Under the pieces are notes generated by a model. The model saw only the letters and a program-made list of their open reading frames with translations, made no database searches and was not told where the DNA came from. Positions 40,926-51,626 of a stretch of 64,000 nucleotides of DNA are shown here, in pieces (within the stretch, counting starts at the first letter, position 1; every line of letters starts with the position of its first letter). Source of the stretch: Verrucomicrobiia bacterium. GTDB lineage: Bacteria; Verrucomicrobiota; Verrucomicrobiia; Verrucomicrobiales; Akkermansiaceae. Position numbers and translations under genes: made by a program. The DNA lies in assembly GCA_947462875.1 (NCBI GenBank), contig CANHQJ010000001.1, forward strand, positions 1-64,000. The letters are read 5' to 3'.

Positions 40926-43900
40926 ATGAGCAAACGCATTTGGCAACATCCAGAAATCCCAGCGGACGAAACCACCGTATCCTGGCGCAGCGTGGGGCAG
41001 CTTGAGGGCAGCCCCGCATTCCGCGAGTATATGGATCGCGAGTTTCCCGCCAGTGCCGCCGCGATGGCGGACGAAGCGGATGCCGAGACTTCACGTCGTT
41101 CCTTCCTCAAGCTGATGGGGGCATCGTCCGCCTTGGCTGGTCTCAGCATGGTGGCTTGCCGCCGCGCCGAGAAATATACCGTGCCTTACACGCAGGCTCC
41201 CGAGTGGGTGATTCCGGGCAAGGCGCTGTATTATGCTTCCGCCATGCCGCGGGCCACGGGGGCTGCTCCTGTGGTCGTGACCACCTTCGAAGGCCGCCCG
41301 ACGAAGCTCGGCCCGAACACCCTGCATCCCGACTCCGATGGCACGGACGCCTTCGTGCAGGCCTCGGTGCTCGACATGTATTCTCCTTCGCGTTCGCAGA
41401 AAATTCTTCATCACGCCAAAGTTGCGACACGTGCCGATCTCGAAAAAGCGCTCGCGGAGGCTGCGGCATCCGGCAAAATCGGTTTCCTTTTCGGCGCCGA
41501 TGAGTCGCCGACCCGCACCCGCCTCAGCAAGGAGCTCACCGCCAAGTTCTCCGGTGCTAAATTCTATTCCTACGAGCCGCTGGCACCCGCAGCCAGCGCT
41601 GCGCGTGCCGTTGCTGATTTTTCGGAAGCCGACCGCATCATTTCGTTCGATTGCGACTTCGCCTCGCTCGATCCCCAAGGTCCGGTGACTCCATTCTTCG
41701 ATCGCCGCAAGCCCGAGGGCAAAGGCTACAAGGCCAAGCGCGATGTGAAGACGATGAATCGTCTTTATGCGGTGGAAAGTATTTTCAGTCTGACCGGCGG
41801 CATGGCCGATCACCGTCTCCGCATCGAGCCGAGCAAAGTTCTCGGCATCGCCGCCGCGATTGCGAAAAAGCTCAGCGTTTCCCATCCGCTGGTCGCCACG
41901 GCCGCGGCTCTCGATGAGAAAACCCAGAAATGGGTGGATGCCGCTGCGGAAGATTTGCTCGCGTCCAAAGGCAAGGCTCTCGCGCTTGCCGGTTCGCGCA
42001 CCGCACCGGCCTTGAAAGCGATCGTGCAAGCGATCAATGAGGCACTCGGAGCTCAGGGAACTACTCTCAAAGTGCTGGCTTCCGACAACGCCGGCTTTGG
42101 TGACATCGCTGGTCTGAAAAAAGACATCGAGAGCGGTGCCGTCGAGTATGTTTTCCTGCTCACTCCCGCGAATCCCGTCTTCGACGCTCCTGCCGATCTC
42201 GCGTTTGTCACGACTCTGCAAAAAGCCAAAGCGAGCTTCCATCTGGGCCTGCGCACGGATGCCACCGCCCACGCGGCGACCTGGCACATTCCCGCCGCGC
42301 ATTATCTCGAGAGCTGGTCGGACGCCCGCTCGGCGAGCGGCTTCCACACACTCATCCAGCCGATGATTCTGCCGCTCTACGACGACTGCGTTTCCGAGCT
42401 GGAATTGCTGTCCGCTCTGCTTGAGGGCAAGCTGGTCACCGGCGAAGAATCCGCGGCCTTTGCGGCCGTGCGCAAGACCTTTGCGAGCGATGCGGCTTCG
42501 TGGAAAAAAGCGCTGCGTGAGGGCTTCACGACCGGTACCTCGGCAGCGGCTCCCATGCCTTCCATCGAGGCCCCGGCACCGAGCTACCAGGCTGTCAGCG
42601 AGCAAAGTCTCGACGTGATTTTCTCCACCGACGGCTCGATTTTCGACGGTCGCTGGATCGACAACGCCTGGCTGCAGGAGTCACCGGATCCGATCTCGAA
42701 ATTGACCTGGGACAATGCCGCCTTGATCGCGCCGAAAACGGCAAAGGCGCTTGGCATTTACGATCAGGTGACCGAGCTGGAAAGCCCGCGCGCGGCCAGC
42801 CCGGTCGATGGCGAGGCCGGCAATCGCCGCGCTCCCATCATCAAGATTTCCCTCGGTGGCAAGGACATCGAGATCCCTGTGCTCATTGCTTTCGGACTTG
42901 CCGAAAACACCATCGTGCTGCCCGTCGGCTACGGCCAAGGCTACGATGCGGAGGATGAACTCAGCCGCGGTCCGCTCAATGCCACGCACGTCGGCCTGGT
43001 CGGCGTCAATCGCGGCGTGAACGTCTATCCGTTGCGCGATTCCGCCACGACTTACATGGCGCAGGGCGCGAAAGTCTCTCTCACCGACAAACGCTACTCC
43101 GTGGCGCTCACGCAAGAGCACCACGCGATGTATGGCCGCGCCCTTGCCCGTGAAATTTCCACGCTCGATGGCGAGAAGGGGAGTTTCGAGAAACAATACG
43201 ATGCCGTCGCCAAACAAGGCAATGACTCCCATGCGCCGAAAAACATGTCCCTCTACAAACAAGAGGGATCGAAAACCTGGGATGCGGACAAAGATGGCAA
43301 TGCCAAGCCGCACCTGAGCGATGACCTGCACCAGTGGGCGATGAACATCGACCTTTCCTCCTGCATGGGCTGCAACGCCTGTTTGGTCGCTTGCCAGGCG
43401 GAAAACAACATTCCGGTGGTCGGCAAGGAGCAGGTCGCGAAAGGCCGTGCGATGCACTGGATCCGCATGGACCGCTACTTCGCGCAAAACAAGGACAATA
43501 CTTTCGATGCCGATAGCCCGGCGATGGTTCCGCAACCGGTTGCCTGCGTGCAGTGCGAGAGCGCACCCTGCGAGACGGTTTGCCCGGTCAACGCCACGGT
43601 TCACACCGAGGACGGCCTCAACGCCATGGCCTACAACCGCTGCATCGGCACCCGCTATTGCGCGAACAACTGCCCCTACAAGGCCCGTCGTTTCAACTAT
43701 TTCGACTACAACAAGCGCAACCCGCTCATCGCGCACAACCTCTACAAAGGTCCTGCTGGCGTCACGCAAGTGGGCGAAGCACCGCACCTTCAGCGCAACC
43801 CGAACGTCACCGTGCGCATGCGCGGCGTGATGGAGAAATGCACGTATTGCGTGCAGCGCCTCAAGGACGCGAAAATCCGTCAGAAGCGCGGTCAGAAGCA

Positions 43901-44207
43901 GGACGTTCTCGCCTCCGGCAAAACGTCTCCTGAAGTCGCCGTCACCGCACAGACCCTGCGCATTCCTGTCGATAGCGTCAAGGTCGCCTGCCAGGAGGCC
44001 TGCCCGGCGGATGCGATCAGTTTCGGCAACCTGCTCGACGAGCAAGCCGCCACCGTCGTTCGCGGTCGCGAACTCGCCCGCAGCTACGAGCTCCTGCATT
44101 ACATCGGCACCATTCCCCGCACGCTCTACATGGCGCGTGTCAAGAATCCGAACGAAAAAATGCCGGACGCCGCGTTTGTCGGAACCGCCACGATCCACAT
44201 GGCCTAA
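40926..44207 (+). CDS. actB: ActB, molybdopterin-type/Fe-S fusion subunit of ACIII
   Basis: 1093 residues. A Tat-like signal (SRRSFLKLMGASSALAGL) starts after about 55 cytoplasmic residues. A molybdopterin-oxidoreductase-like domain follows (about 75-760), which in known ACIII carries no cofactor. The C-terminal ferredoxin-like region has Cys groups at about 812 (CMGCNACLVAC), 874 (CVQCESAPCETVC), 906 (CIGTRYCANNC), 973 (CTYC) and 1021 (CQEAC), enough for several Fe-S clusters. Pyrimidine-rich leader, no Shine-Dalgarno. Confidence 0.93.
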   Translation: MSKRIWQHPEIPADETTVSWRSVGQLEGSPAFREYMDREFPASAAAMADEADAETSRRSFLKLMGASSALAGLSMVACRRAEKYTVPYTQAPEWVIPGKALYYASAMPRATGAAPVVVTTFEGRPTKLGPNTLHPDSDGTDAFVQASVLDMYSPSRSQKILHHAKVATRADLEKALAEAAASGKIGFLFGADESPTRTRLSKELTAKFSGAKFYSYEPLAPAASAARAVADFSEADRIISFDCDFASLDPQGPVTPFFDRRKPEGKGYKAKRDVKTMNRLYAVESIFSLTGGMADHRLRIEPSKVLGIAAAIAKKLSVSHPLVATAAALDEKTQKWVDAAAEDLLASKGKALALAGSRTAPALKAIVQAINEALGAQGTTLKVLASDNAGFGDIAGLKKDIESGAVEYVFLLTPANPVFDAPADLAFVTTLQKAKASFHLGLRTDATAHAATWHIPAAHYLESWSDARSASGFHTLIQPMILPLYDDCVSELELLSALLEGKLVTGEESAAFAAVRKTFASDAASWKKALREGFTTGTSAAAPMPSIEAPAPSYQAVSEQSLDVIFSTDGSIFDGRWIDNAWLQESPDPISKLTWDNAALIAPKTAKALGIYDQVTELESPRAASPVDGEAGNRRAPIIKISLGGKDIEIPVLIAFGLAENTIVLPVGYGQGYDAEDELSRGPLNATHVGLVGVNRGVNVYPLRDSATTYMAQGAKVSLTDKRYSVALTQEHHAMYGRALAREISTLDGEKGSFEKQYDAVAKQGNDSHAPKNMSLYKQEGSKTWDADKDGNAKPHLSDDLHQWAMNIDLSSCMGCNACLVACQAENNIPVVGKEQVAKGRAMHWIRMDRYFAQNKDNTFDADSPAMVPQPVACVQCESAPCETVCPVNATVHTEDGLNAMAYNRCIGTRYCANNCPYKARRFNYFDYNKRNPLIAHNLYKGPAGVTQVGEAPHLQRNPNVTVRMRGVMEKCTYCVQRLKDAKIRQKRGQKQDVLASGKTSPEVAVTAQTLRIPVDSVKVACQEACPADAISFGNLLDEQAATVVRGRELARSYELLHYIGTIPRTLYMARVKNPNEKMPDAAFVGTATIHMA

Positions 44208-44246
44208 CACTCTTTTTCCTCCAATCCTCACCTTTCACCCTGCACT

Positions 44247-45740
<1,494 letters not shown>

Positions 45741-45776
45741 ACATCTGAAATTTTGAAACGCTGAAAAGCTGAAAAC

Positions 45777-46334
45777 ATGAGTACGACACGGAAAAAAGTT
45801 TACGGATACCTGGCAGAGTTCAAGAGCGCTTCGGCTCTCTACAAGGCTGCGGAAAAAGTGCGCGATGCCGGATTTACCAAATGGGATTGTTATTCGCCGT
45901 ATCCGATCCACGGACTGGATGCAGCGATGGGCCTGAAGCGCTCCATCCTTCCCTACATGGTGTTTTTCGGCGGAATGACAGGCACGATCACCGCGTTCCT
46001 GCTGGCCTACACCACGCAGGTGGTCATCTACCCGACCGTGGTGCAGGGCAAACCGACCAACTTCTTCACCTTGCCGGCGTTTTTCCCGATCATGTTCGAG
46101 CTGACGATTCTGTTCTCCGGCTTCACCACCTTGTTCGGTCTGCTCGCCTTGATGAAACTGCCGCGTTTCAACCACCCGCTTTTCGCCAGCAAGCAGTTCG
46201 AGCGTTCGACCGACGATGGATTTTTCATCGCCCTCGAAGCGCGCGACCCGAAATTCTCCGCCACCGGCACCAAGGACTTTCTTGGAGAAATCGGCGGCAG
46301 TAGCATTGAACTCATCGAGGAGGAACCTGCGTAA
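45777..46334 (+). CDS. actD: ActD, DUF3341 membrane subunit of ACIII
   Basis: 185 residues. The N-terminal segment (YGYLAEFKSASALYKAAEKVRDAGF...WDCYSPYPIHGLDAAMGL) is the DUF3341 signature, followed by two TM helices (about 60-82 and 100-125). It stabilises ACIII in the membrane. The leader before it is A/G-rich (GAAAAGCTGAAAAC), unlike its neighbours. Confidence 0.92.
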   Translation: MSTTRKKVYGYLAEFKSASALYKAAEKVRDAGFTKWDCYSPYPIHGLDAAMGLKRSILPYMVFFGGMTGTITAFLLAYTTQVVIYPTVVQGKPTNFFTLPAFFPIMFELTILFSGFTTLFGLLALMKLPRFNHPLFASKQFERSTDDGFFIALEARDPKFSATGTKDFLGEIGGSSIELIEEEPA

Positions 46335-46354
46335 TCCCTGACACTTTTTTGCCC

Positions 46355-47059
46355 ATGAAATATTTCTTTCTCTTTTATGCGATCGTAGCCATTTCCGTGG
46401 TCGGTATTTTCAAGTACCGCGGCCACAGCTTCAGCGAGCCGCCGATCGTCTTGTTGCCTGACATGGACAATCAGGATGTTCTCAAAGCGCAGAAGCAGGA
46501 TGCGTTCTTCGCCGATGGTCAGGGGGCTCGCAAGCCCGTCGCGGAAACCGCACCGCGCGGTTTCCAGGCCGATGGCGCGACGAATCTAGGCGGCATTCCC
46601 GAGTATGAATTCTCCGGCGGCTCCGGCTACTACTACACCGGCCACATGGGTGATTACTTCGGCACAGGCATGCCCGAGGAGCTGAAACTCACTGCCGAAA
46701 CCTCGCAGGAGCTGCTCAAGCGCGGCGAAGAGCGCTACCAGGTGTATTGCTCGGTCTGCCACGGCAAATCCGGCGATGGCGCGGGCGTGACCAGCCTTTA
46801 CGGCGTGCCCGGCATTGCGAATCTGGTGTCGTCTCCGTATTCCTCCGCCACTTATCCCGATGGCCGTTTGTTTGAAGTGATCAGCAAAGGCAAAGGCAAC
46901 ATGTCGGGCTATGCCTACAACATCCCCGTGCGTGACCGCTGGGCGATCATCGCCTACATCCGCGCGATGCAGGTCGCCCGCAGCGCTCCCTATGAGGTCG
47001 TCAAGGACGCCTATGAGGCTGGCAAAAAACAACAAGACGCCGCGACTCCCGCCCCCTAA
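46355..47059 (+). CDS. actE: ActE, monohaem cytochrome c subunit of ACIII
   Basis: 234 residues from ATG 46355. An N-terminal TM or signal anchor (FFLFYAIVAISVVGIF) precedes a linker and a cytochrome c domain with CSVCH in RYQVYCSVCHGKSGDGAG and a late Met (MSGYAY region) as likely axial ligand. In known complexes ActE faces the periplasm. It sits 20 bp after actD. Confidence 0.9.
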   Translation: MKYFFLFYAIVAISVVGIFKYRGHSFSEPPIVLLPDMDNQDVLKAQKQDAFFADGQGARKPVAETAPRGFQADGATNLGGIPEYEFSGGSGYYYTGHMGDYFGTGMPEELKLTAETSQELLKRGEERYQVYCSVCHGKSGDGAGVTSLYGVPGIANLVSSPYSSATYPDGRLFEVISKGKGNMSGYAYNIPVRDRWAIIAYIRAMQVARSAPYEVVKDAYEAGKKQQDAATPAP

Positions 47060-47085
47060 TTTTCTAACATTTTCCCTATAGCACG

Positions 47086-48501
47086 ATGGCACACCACGTC
47101 ACATCCCACGACATTCCTGCAAACGGCGAGCACCTGGATGCATCCAGGATCGGCAAAGTCAAAACGATCGCGCTCGCCGTGATGGTTCTTGGCGGTCTGC
47201 TCAGCGCGTATCTCCTGTTTTTCGCGCCCAAATCGCAGCAGGGGAGCTTCGCCTATTCCTGGGTCTTTGCGCTGTTCTATTTCTTCACCCTGGCTCTCGG
47301 CGGTTGCTTCTGGACCCTTCTGCACAATGTTTCGAACAGCGGCTGGGGCACCAGCGTGCGTCGTGTGATGGAGAACCTCGGCTCGGTGTTTCCGTGGTTG
47401 AGCATTTTTGCCATCCCGTTGCTTTGCCCGAATGTGCAGTATTACCTGTATGAGTGGATGAACATGCACCGCAAGGTGGGCGGGGACATTCCGACGATGA
47501 CGCTCATCACCGAGTGGCTGGCCGGTTCGTGGAACTGGGTGCTGAACGGCTTCCGCTACCTGACGACAGGCGAGACCGTGCCGATGGCTTCGACCATGGC
47601 CGACCGTCTCCATCATGCCGATCACCTGATGTTCAACAAACACTGGTTCATGAACCTGCCGTTCTGGTATTTCCGCACCGTCATGTTCTTCGTGGCGCTG
47701 GGCTATGCGATCTATCGTTTGCGCAAGCTTTCCACCGTGCAGGACACCGACCCGAATCCCGGCACGGTGCATCTGTTCAAGGCCCGCCGTCGCGCCGCTG
47801 CGTTCCTCCCCATTCTCGCCCTGACCGTGACCTTCGCCGCTTTCGACTGGCTGAAAGGCATGGACTACACCTGGTTCTCGACGATGTATGGCGTTTACAT
47901 CTTCGCCGGTTGCGCGATCAACTCGATGGCCGTCATCATCATCACGGTCTATCTTCTGCGTCGTTCGGGTTACCTGAAACATGTGGTCAGCCAGGAGCAT
48001 TTCCACATCATGGGCAAGCTGCTCTTCGCCTTCACGGTGTTCTGGGCCTACGTGACATTCTCGCAGTTTTTCCTGATCTGGTATGCGAACATCACGGAGG
48101 AAACGAAGTATTTCCTCATCCGTAACACCGAGGGCTGGAACATCGCCAGCATCGCTCTGGTGATCATGCACTTCGTGCTGCCTTTCGTGGTCTTGCTGCA
48201 ACAGTGGCTGAAGAAAAAGCCTCATTTGCTCAGCGCCGTGGCGATTTACATGCTGCTCGTGCACATTCTCGACATCTACCTGATCGTCATCCCCGAGCGC
48301 GGCATTTCGCTGGGCAATATCGACCACGCCACCTTCGGCGACATCGCAGTCACCATCAAGGGCGCCTGGCTCGGTGACGTTCTTGCCTTTGTCACCATCG
48401 GTGCCGGTTTTGTGTTTTTCTTCCTTCGCGCGCTCGGCCAGCACGCGTTGTATCCTCACCGCGATCCCCGCATTCTGGAATCCGCGAATCTCTCTAACTG
48501 A
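47086..48501 (+). CDS. actF: ActF, second NrfD-like membrane subunit of ACIII
   Basis: 471 residues, about ten TM helices, with segments such as FAYSWVFALFYFFTLALGG and FFVALGYAIYRLRKL. It pairs with ActC in the membrane and, like it, belongs to the NrfD family. The start MAHHVTSHD resembles that of ActC ([10 protein letters not shown]). Preceded by a pyrimidine-rich leader. It is followed 20 bp later by the extra cytochrome gene. Confidence 0.92.
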   Translation: MAHHVTSHDIPANGEHLDASRIGKVKTIALAVMVLGGLLSAYLLFFAPKSQQGSFAYSWVFALFYFFTLALGGCFWTLLHNVSNSGWGTSVRRVMENLGSVFPWLSIFAIPLLCPNVQYYLYEWMNMHRKVGGDIPTMTLITEWLAGSWNWVLNGFRYLTTGETVPMASTMADRLHHADHLMFNKHWFMNLPFWYFRTVMFFVALGYAIYRLRKLSTVQDTDPNPGTVHLFKARRRAAAFLPILALTVTFAAFDWLKGMDYTWFSTMYGVYIFAGCAINSMAVIIITVYLLRRSGYLKHVVSQEHFHIMGKLLFAFTVFWAYVTFSQFFLIWYANITEETKYFLIRNTEGWNIASIALVIMHFVLPFVVLLQQWLKKKPHLLSAVAIYMLLVHILDIYLIVIPERGISLGNIDHATFGDIAVTIKGAWLGDVLAFVTIGAGFVFFFLRALGQHALYPHRDPRILESANLSN

Positions 48502-48521
48502 TCAATTCCACCCTTTTCATC

Positions 48522-49313
48522 ATGGACCCGTCTCAAGACAACCCTATCCTTCGCTTCAAAGCTTTTTTCTGGGCATTGGCCGTCTTTGGCTTCTTCGGTG
48601 TCGTGCTCGGCATCGTGGCACTGCTGGAGAAAAAAACACCGCAGACACTGGAAGATCTGGCTGCTGCGACCCGCTACCAGAACCGTGATAAGATCAATTC
48701 CGCCCAAGCGGCGAATTTTTCCTACAAGGAAGTGGAAGCCGGCAAAACCGTCCAGGTGAAACCGCAGGATGTCTTCGCTCACGTGAGCCAGCAATTGGCG
48801 GCTACCAAACCATCCGCTGTGGAAAAACCGGAGCAGGTGATCCCTGGCTCAGCTGCGGCCAAGGCGATCGAGGAAGCGGCGAAAAACGCGGCACCTGTGA
48901 CGGTGGCCGAGACGGATCCGAATGCTCCCATCGACCCCGCCGTCATGGATGCGGGTAAAACCGAATACGCCCTGTGCCAGGCCTGCCATGGTGCTGATGG
49001 TGCGGGTGTTCCCGGATTGGCTCCGCCGCTTGCAGGCTCCGAGTGGGTCGTGGGTCCGGTGGAAAATCCGATCCGCATCACGCTTCGCGGTCTCGGCGGT
49101 CCGATCCAGGTCAAAGGTGTCGATTACAATCTGCCAGCGCCGATGATGGCCGTGGCGCACCTTTCCGATCAGCAAATCGCCGCAGTGCTTACCTATGTGC
49201 GCAACTCTTTCGGCAACAAGGCTTCCGCGGTGACGCCGGATCAAGTCAAGGCATTCCGTGGCGAAGTGGGGCTGCCCTCCCTTCAGGCAAGCGACCTCAA
49301 AGCGCCGAAATAA
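48522..49313 (+). CDS. Membrane-anchored monohaem cytochrome c of the ACIII locus
   Basis: 263 residues. N-terminal TM (about 13-34), then an Ala/Pro/Lys-rich linker of about 110 residues, then a cytochrome c domain with CQACH (about 152-156) in ALCQACHGADGAGVPGLAPPL and a Met candidate in NLPAPMMAVAHLSDQQI. Compared with canonical ACIII this is an extra c-type cytochrome between actF and the cbb3-like genes and could link the two modules electronically. Confidence 0.88.
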   Translation: MDPSQDNPILRFKAFFWALAVFGFFGVVLGIVALLEKKTPQTLEDLAAATRYQNRDKINSAQAANFSYKEVEAGKTVQVKPQDVFAHVSQQLAATKPSAVEKPEQVIPGSAAAKAIEEAAKNAAPVTVAETDPNAPIDPAVMDAGKTEYALCQACHGADGAGVPGLAPPLAGSEWVVGPVENPIRITLRGLGGPIQVKGVDYNLPAPMMAVAHLSDQQIAAVLTYVRNSFGNKASAVTPDQVKAFRGEVGLPSLQASDLKAPK

Positions 49314-49343
49314 TTTTTCCCAACCCGTACCCTTTCCGATCTC

Positions 49344-50843
49344 ATGTCAACTGAATCTCCATCATCCGCTGAACAAGACGCGATTCTCCGCACGGCGATT
49401 GACCGTTCGATGCGTCATCCGGTCATGTTCTTTTTCACCAGTGGTGCCGTGTGGCTGGCGCTGTCCCTGATTTTGGGAATCATCGCCGTGGCGAAAATGG
49501 TGTCGCCCGAGTTACTCGATGGCTGCCCGATGCTGACCCAAGGCCGTGTGTTTGCGGCCCACATTTCCACTCTGGTCTATGGCTGGGGCTGCCAAGCGGC
49601 CTTCGGTGTGCTGATCTGGTTGGTGGCGCGTCTGACGCGTCAGGAAAACCGCGCCTCGGGCATCGTGCTGGCTGCCGGACATGCATGGAATCTCGTGGTG
49701 GCCGTGGGCACGATCGCGATTCTCGCTGGCTATGGCACGGGCGTGCCGTGGATGGAGTTTCCCGCGATGGTCTGGCCCGCTTTGTTGGCCACCTACACGC
49801 TGATCGCGATCTGGACGATGATCCAGTTCCGCGTGCGTGCGGCGGGCGAGGTGTATGTCTCGCAGTGGTTCGCTGTGGGTGCCTTGATTTGGTTCCCGTG
49901 GATCGTCGCCACGGCCTATGTGCTGATTTTCCTCGTCGGTGGCAATCCGCTGATGTCCGCGGCAGTGGCGGCATGGTTCCGCTCGGGACTGACGTATCTG
50001 TTCTTCGTGCCCACAGCCGCAGCGGTGGCTTATTATCTTGCGCCGAAAATCACTGGACGCCCTGTCCACAGCTACTCGCTCTCGCTGATCGGTTTCTGGA
50101 CGCTTGCCATCGTCGGTCCTTGGGCTGGCATGCAGAAGCTGGCCGGTGCGCCGATTCCCTTTTTCCTCCCTTACCTCGGTGCTGCGGCGGCTGTCTTGAT
50201 CGGCGTGCCTACCGCCGCCATCGCGATCAGTACCTTACGCACGATGTGTGCGGCACCTGAAAAATTCGCCGCCAGCCCCTCGCTGCGCTTCTCTTCCGCC
50301 GGCGTGGTCTGCATGCTGCTGCTCGGCGTGGCGAGCGTGTTTACCAATCTGCCTGACTCGACCTTGCCACTCTCGCAGTTCAGTATCACCGCTTACGGCA
50401 TGGATATCCTTGCCATTTACGGATGCTTCAGTTTCCTGATGTTCGGTGCGATGTATTTCATCGTCCCGCGCGTGACGCGCCGTGAGTGGTTGTCGAAGCG
50501 TCTGATCAAGCTGCATTTCCTTTTCTCGATGTATGGCGTGATCACCGTGGCCGTGCTTTCGGTGCTGGGCGGCTTGCTCCACGGCCAAGGGCAGGAGGAT
50601 TTCAAATTCCCCTGGGACAGCGCCGTGGCTCGTGCCTATCCGTACTTGATCGCCACCTTGATCGCCTGGTGCTTTGTGCTGTTCTCGAACTTCTTCTTCT
50701 GCATGCATCTGTTGTTGATGTGGATGCGCCTCGGTCGCCGTTCCTCGCATCCGACCTTGCTCGGTCACGCGCATGTGGAAAATCCGCATGGTCCTGAAGG
50801 GGACATCGACAACGCCGGTCCCGGATCCGTGATCGCCCACTAA
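49344..50843 (+). CDS. CcoN-like cbb3 subunit I lacking the active-site histidines
   Basis: 499 residues, about 12-13 TM helices. Overall alignment to CcoN is clear: RVFAAHIST (His73, low-spin haem ligand), YYLAPKITGRPVHSYSLSLIGFW and GAMYFIVPR occupy canonical positions. The CuB ligands are gone: WFRSG (211-215) replaces the W-x-GHN motif, and WAGMQKL (260-266) replaces WAGPHHL. The haem b3 and second haem b ligands (HVHSG) are replaced by LAIYG (about 356-360). It therefore cannot form a haem-copper centre as understood. It keeps a conserved fold, so it may be a structural or quinol/cytochrome docking subunit. Confidence 0.88.
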   Translation: MSTESPSSAEQDAILRTAIDRSMRHPVMFFFTSGAVWLALSLILGIIAVAKMVSPELLDGCPMLTQGRVFAAHISTLVYGWGCQAAFGVLIWLVARLTRQENRASGIVLAAGHAWNLVVAVGTIAILAGYGTGVPWMEFPAMVWPALLATYTLIAIWTMIQFRVRAAGEVYVSQWFAVGALIWFPWIVATAYVLIFLVGGNPLMSAAVAAWFRSGLTYLFFVPTAAAVAYYLAPKITGRPVHSYSLSLIGFWTLAIVGPWAGMQKLAGAPIPFFLPYLGAAAAVLIGVPTAAIAISTLRTMCAAPEKFAASPSLRFSSAGVVCMLLLGVASVFTNLPDSTLPLSQFSITAYGMDILAIYGCFSFLMFGAMYFIVPRVTRREWLSKRLIKLHFLFSMYGVITVAVLSVLGGLLHGQGQEDFKFPWDSAVARAYPYLIATLIAWCFVLFSNFFFCMHLLLMWMRLGRRSSHPTLLGHAHVENPHGPEGDIDNAGPGSVIAH

Positions 50844-50875
50844 CCATTTTCTGCAACCCTCGCACTTCTTCCGCT

Positions 50876-51589
50876 ATGACACTTCGCTTTTTCACTTTGG
50901 GTATGACGGCCTCTTTCGGCACGGCATGGCTGTTTGCCGTGGTGCTGCCATTTTTCAAAACGCGCGAACTGAAACCTGTGCCGTATGTCGAGGCGATCGA
51001 TGAAAAGACGGGTGTCTATTTCCCGAAGCGCACGGGCCAAATCACCAATGGCGCCAAGGTTTACGCACAGAACGGCTGCTACGTCTGCCACACCCAGGTG
51101 GTGCGCCCCACCTACGCCGGCAATGATTTCCATCGCGATGGCTGGGCCGGCTTCAAGGCGGATCCGGATCGTGGTGACACGCGCCGTGAATCGAATGTGT
51201 TCGATTACCAGAACGAGGAGTTCGCGCAGATTGGCCTGATGCGCATCGGTCCCGATCTCTCCAACGTCGGTGCGCGCTACGCGAAAGCGGCGATCGCGAA
51301 AAACACGGAGCTCAAGGAGAAACTGGGCGATGCCTGGAATGACTCGATGAAAATCACGCCGGAGGATCTGTTGTTCGAGCATCTCCACAATCCTCGTCTG
51401 AATGTGGACATGCGCTGGTCGACCTGCCCCGCCGTTCCGTTTTTGTTTGAAAAACCGAAAGCCGATCAGGTGACTCCCGCACCAAAACCCGAAGCGCGCG
51501 CGCTGGTGGGCTACTTGATGTCGATGAAGAAAGACGATGCCGTGCCGGCCTCGATGAACTACTCACCGCCGAAACCTGCTGAGAAATAA
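50876..51589 (+). CDS. CcoO-like monohaem cytochrome c
   Basis: 237 residues. N-terminal TM (about 5-24, LGMTASFGTAWLFAVVLPFF), then one haem site CYVCH (about 65-69) in QNGCYVCHTQVVRPTY and an RIGPDLSNVGARY stretch typical of CcoO. The late NVDMRWSTCP may supply the axial Met. It follows the CcoN-like gene by 32 bp, keeping the cbb3 gene order. Confidence 0.88.
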   Translation: MTLRFFTLGMTASFGTAWLFAVVLPFFKTRELKPVPYVEAIDEKTGVYFPKRTGQITNGAKVYAQNGCYVCHTQVVRPTYAGNDFHRDGWAGFKADPDRGDTRRESNVFDYQNEEFAQIGLMRIGPDLSNVGARYAKAAIAKNTELKEKLGDAWNDSMKITPEDLLFEHLHNPRLNVDMRWSTCPAVPFLFEKPKADQVTPAPKPEARALVGYLMSMKKDDAVPASMNYSPPKPAEK

Positions 51590-51626
51590 CTCCCTCCGGT
51601 TCCTCTAACACCTTTATCTTCCTGAT

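Noticed and set aside
47056-48459. 467-residue minus-strand ORF in actF
   Set aside because: Antisense shadow of ActF, with the same unusual composition; no known domain.
49344-50843. Normal cbb3 terminal oxidase subunit I
   Set aside because: The CuB and haem b3 ligand residues are missing, so the canonical oxidase label does not fit even though the fold is CcoN-like.
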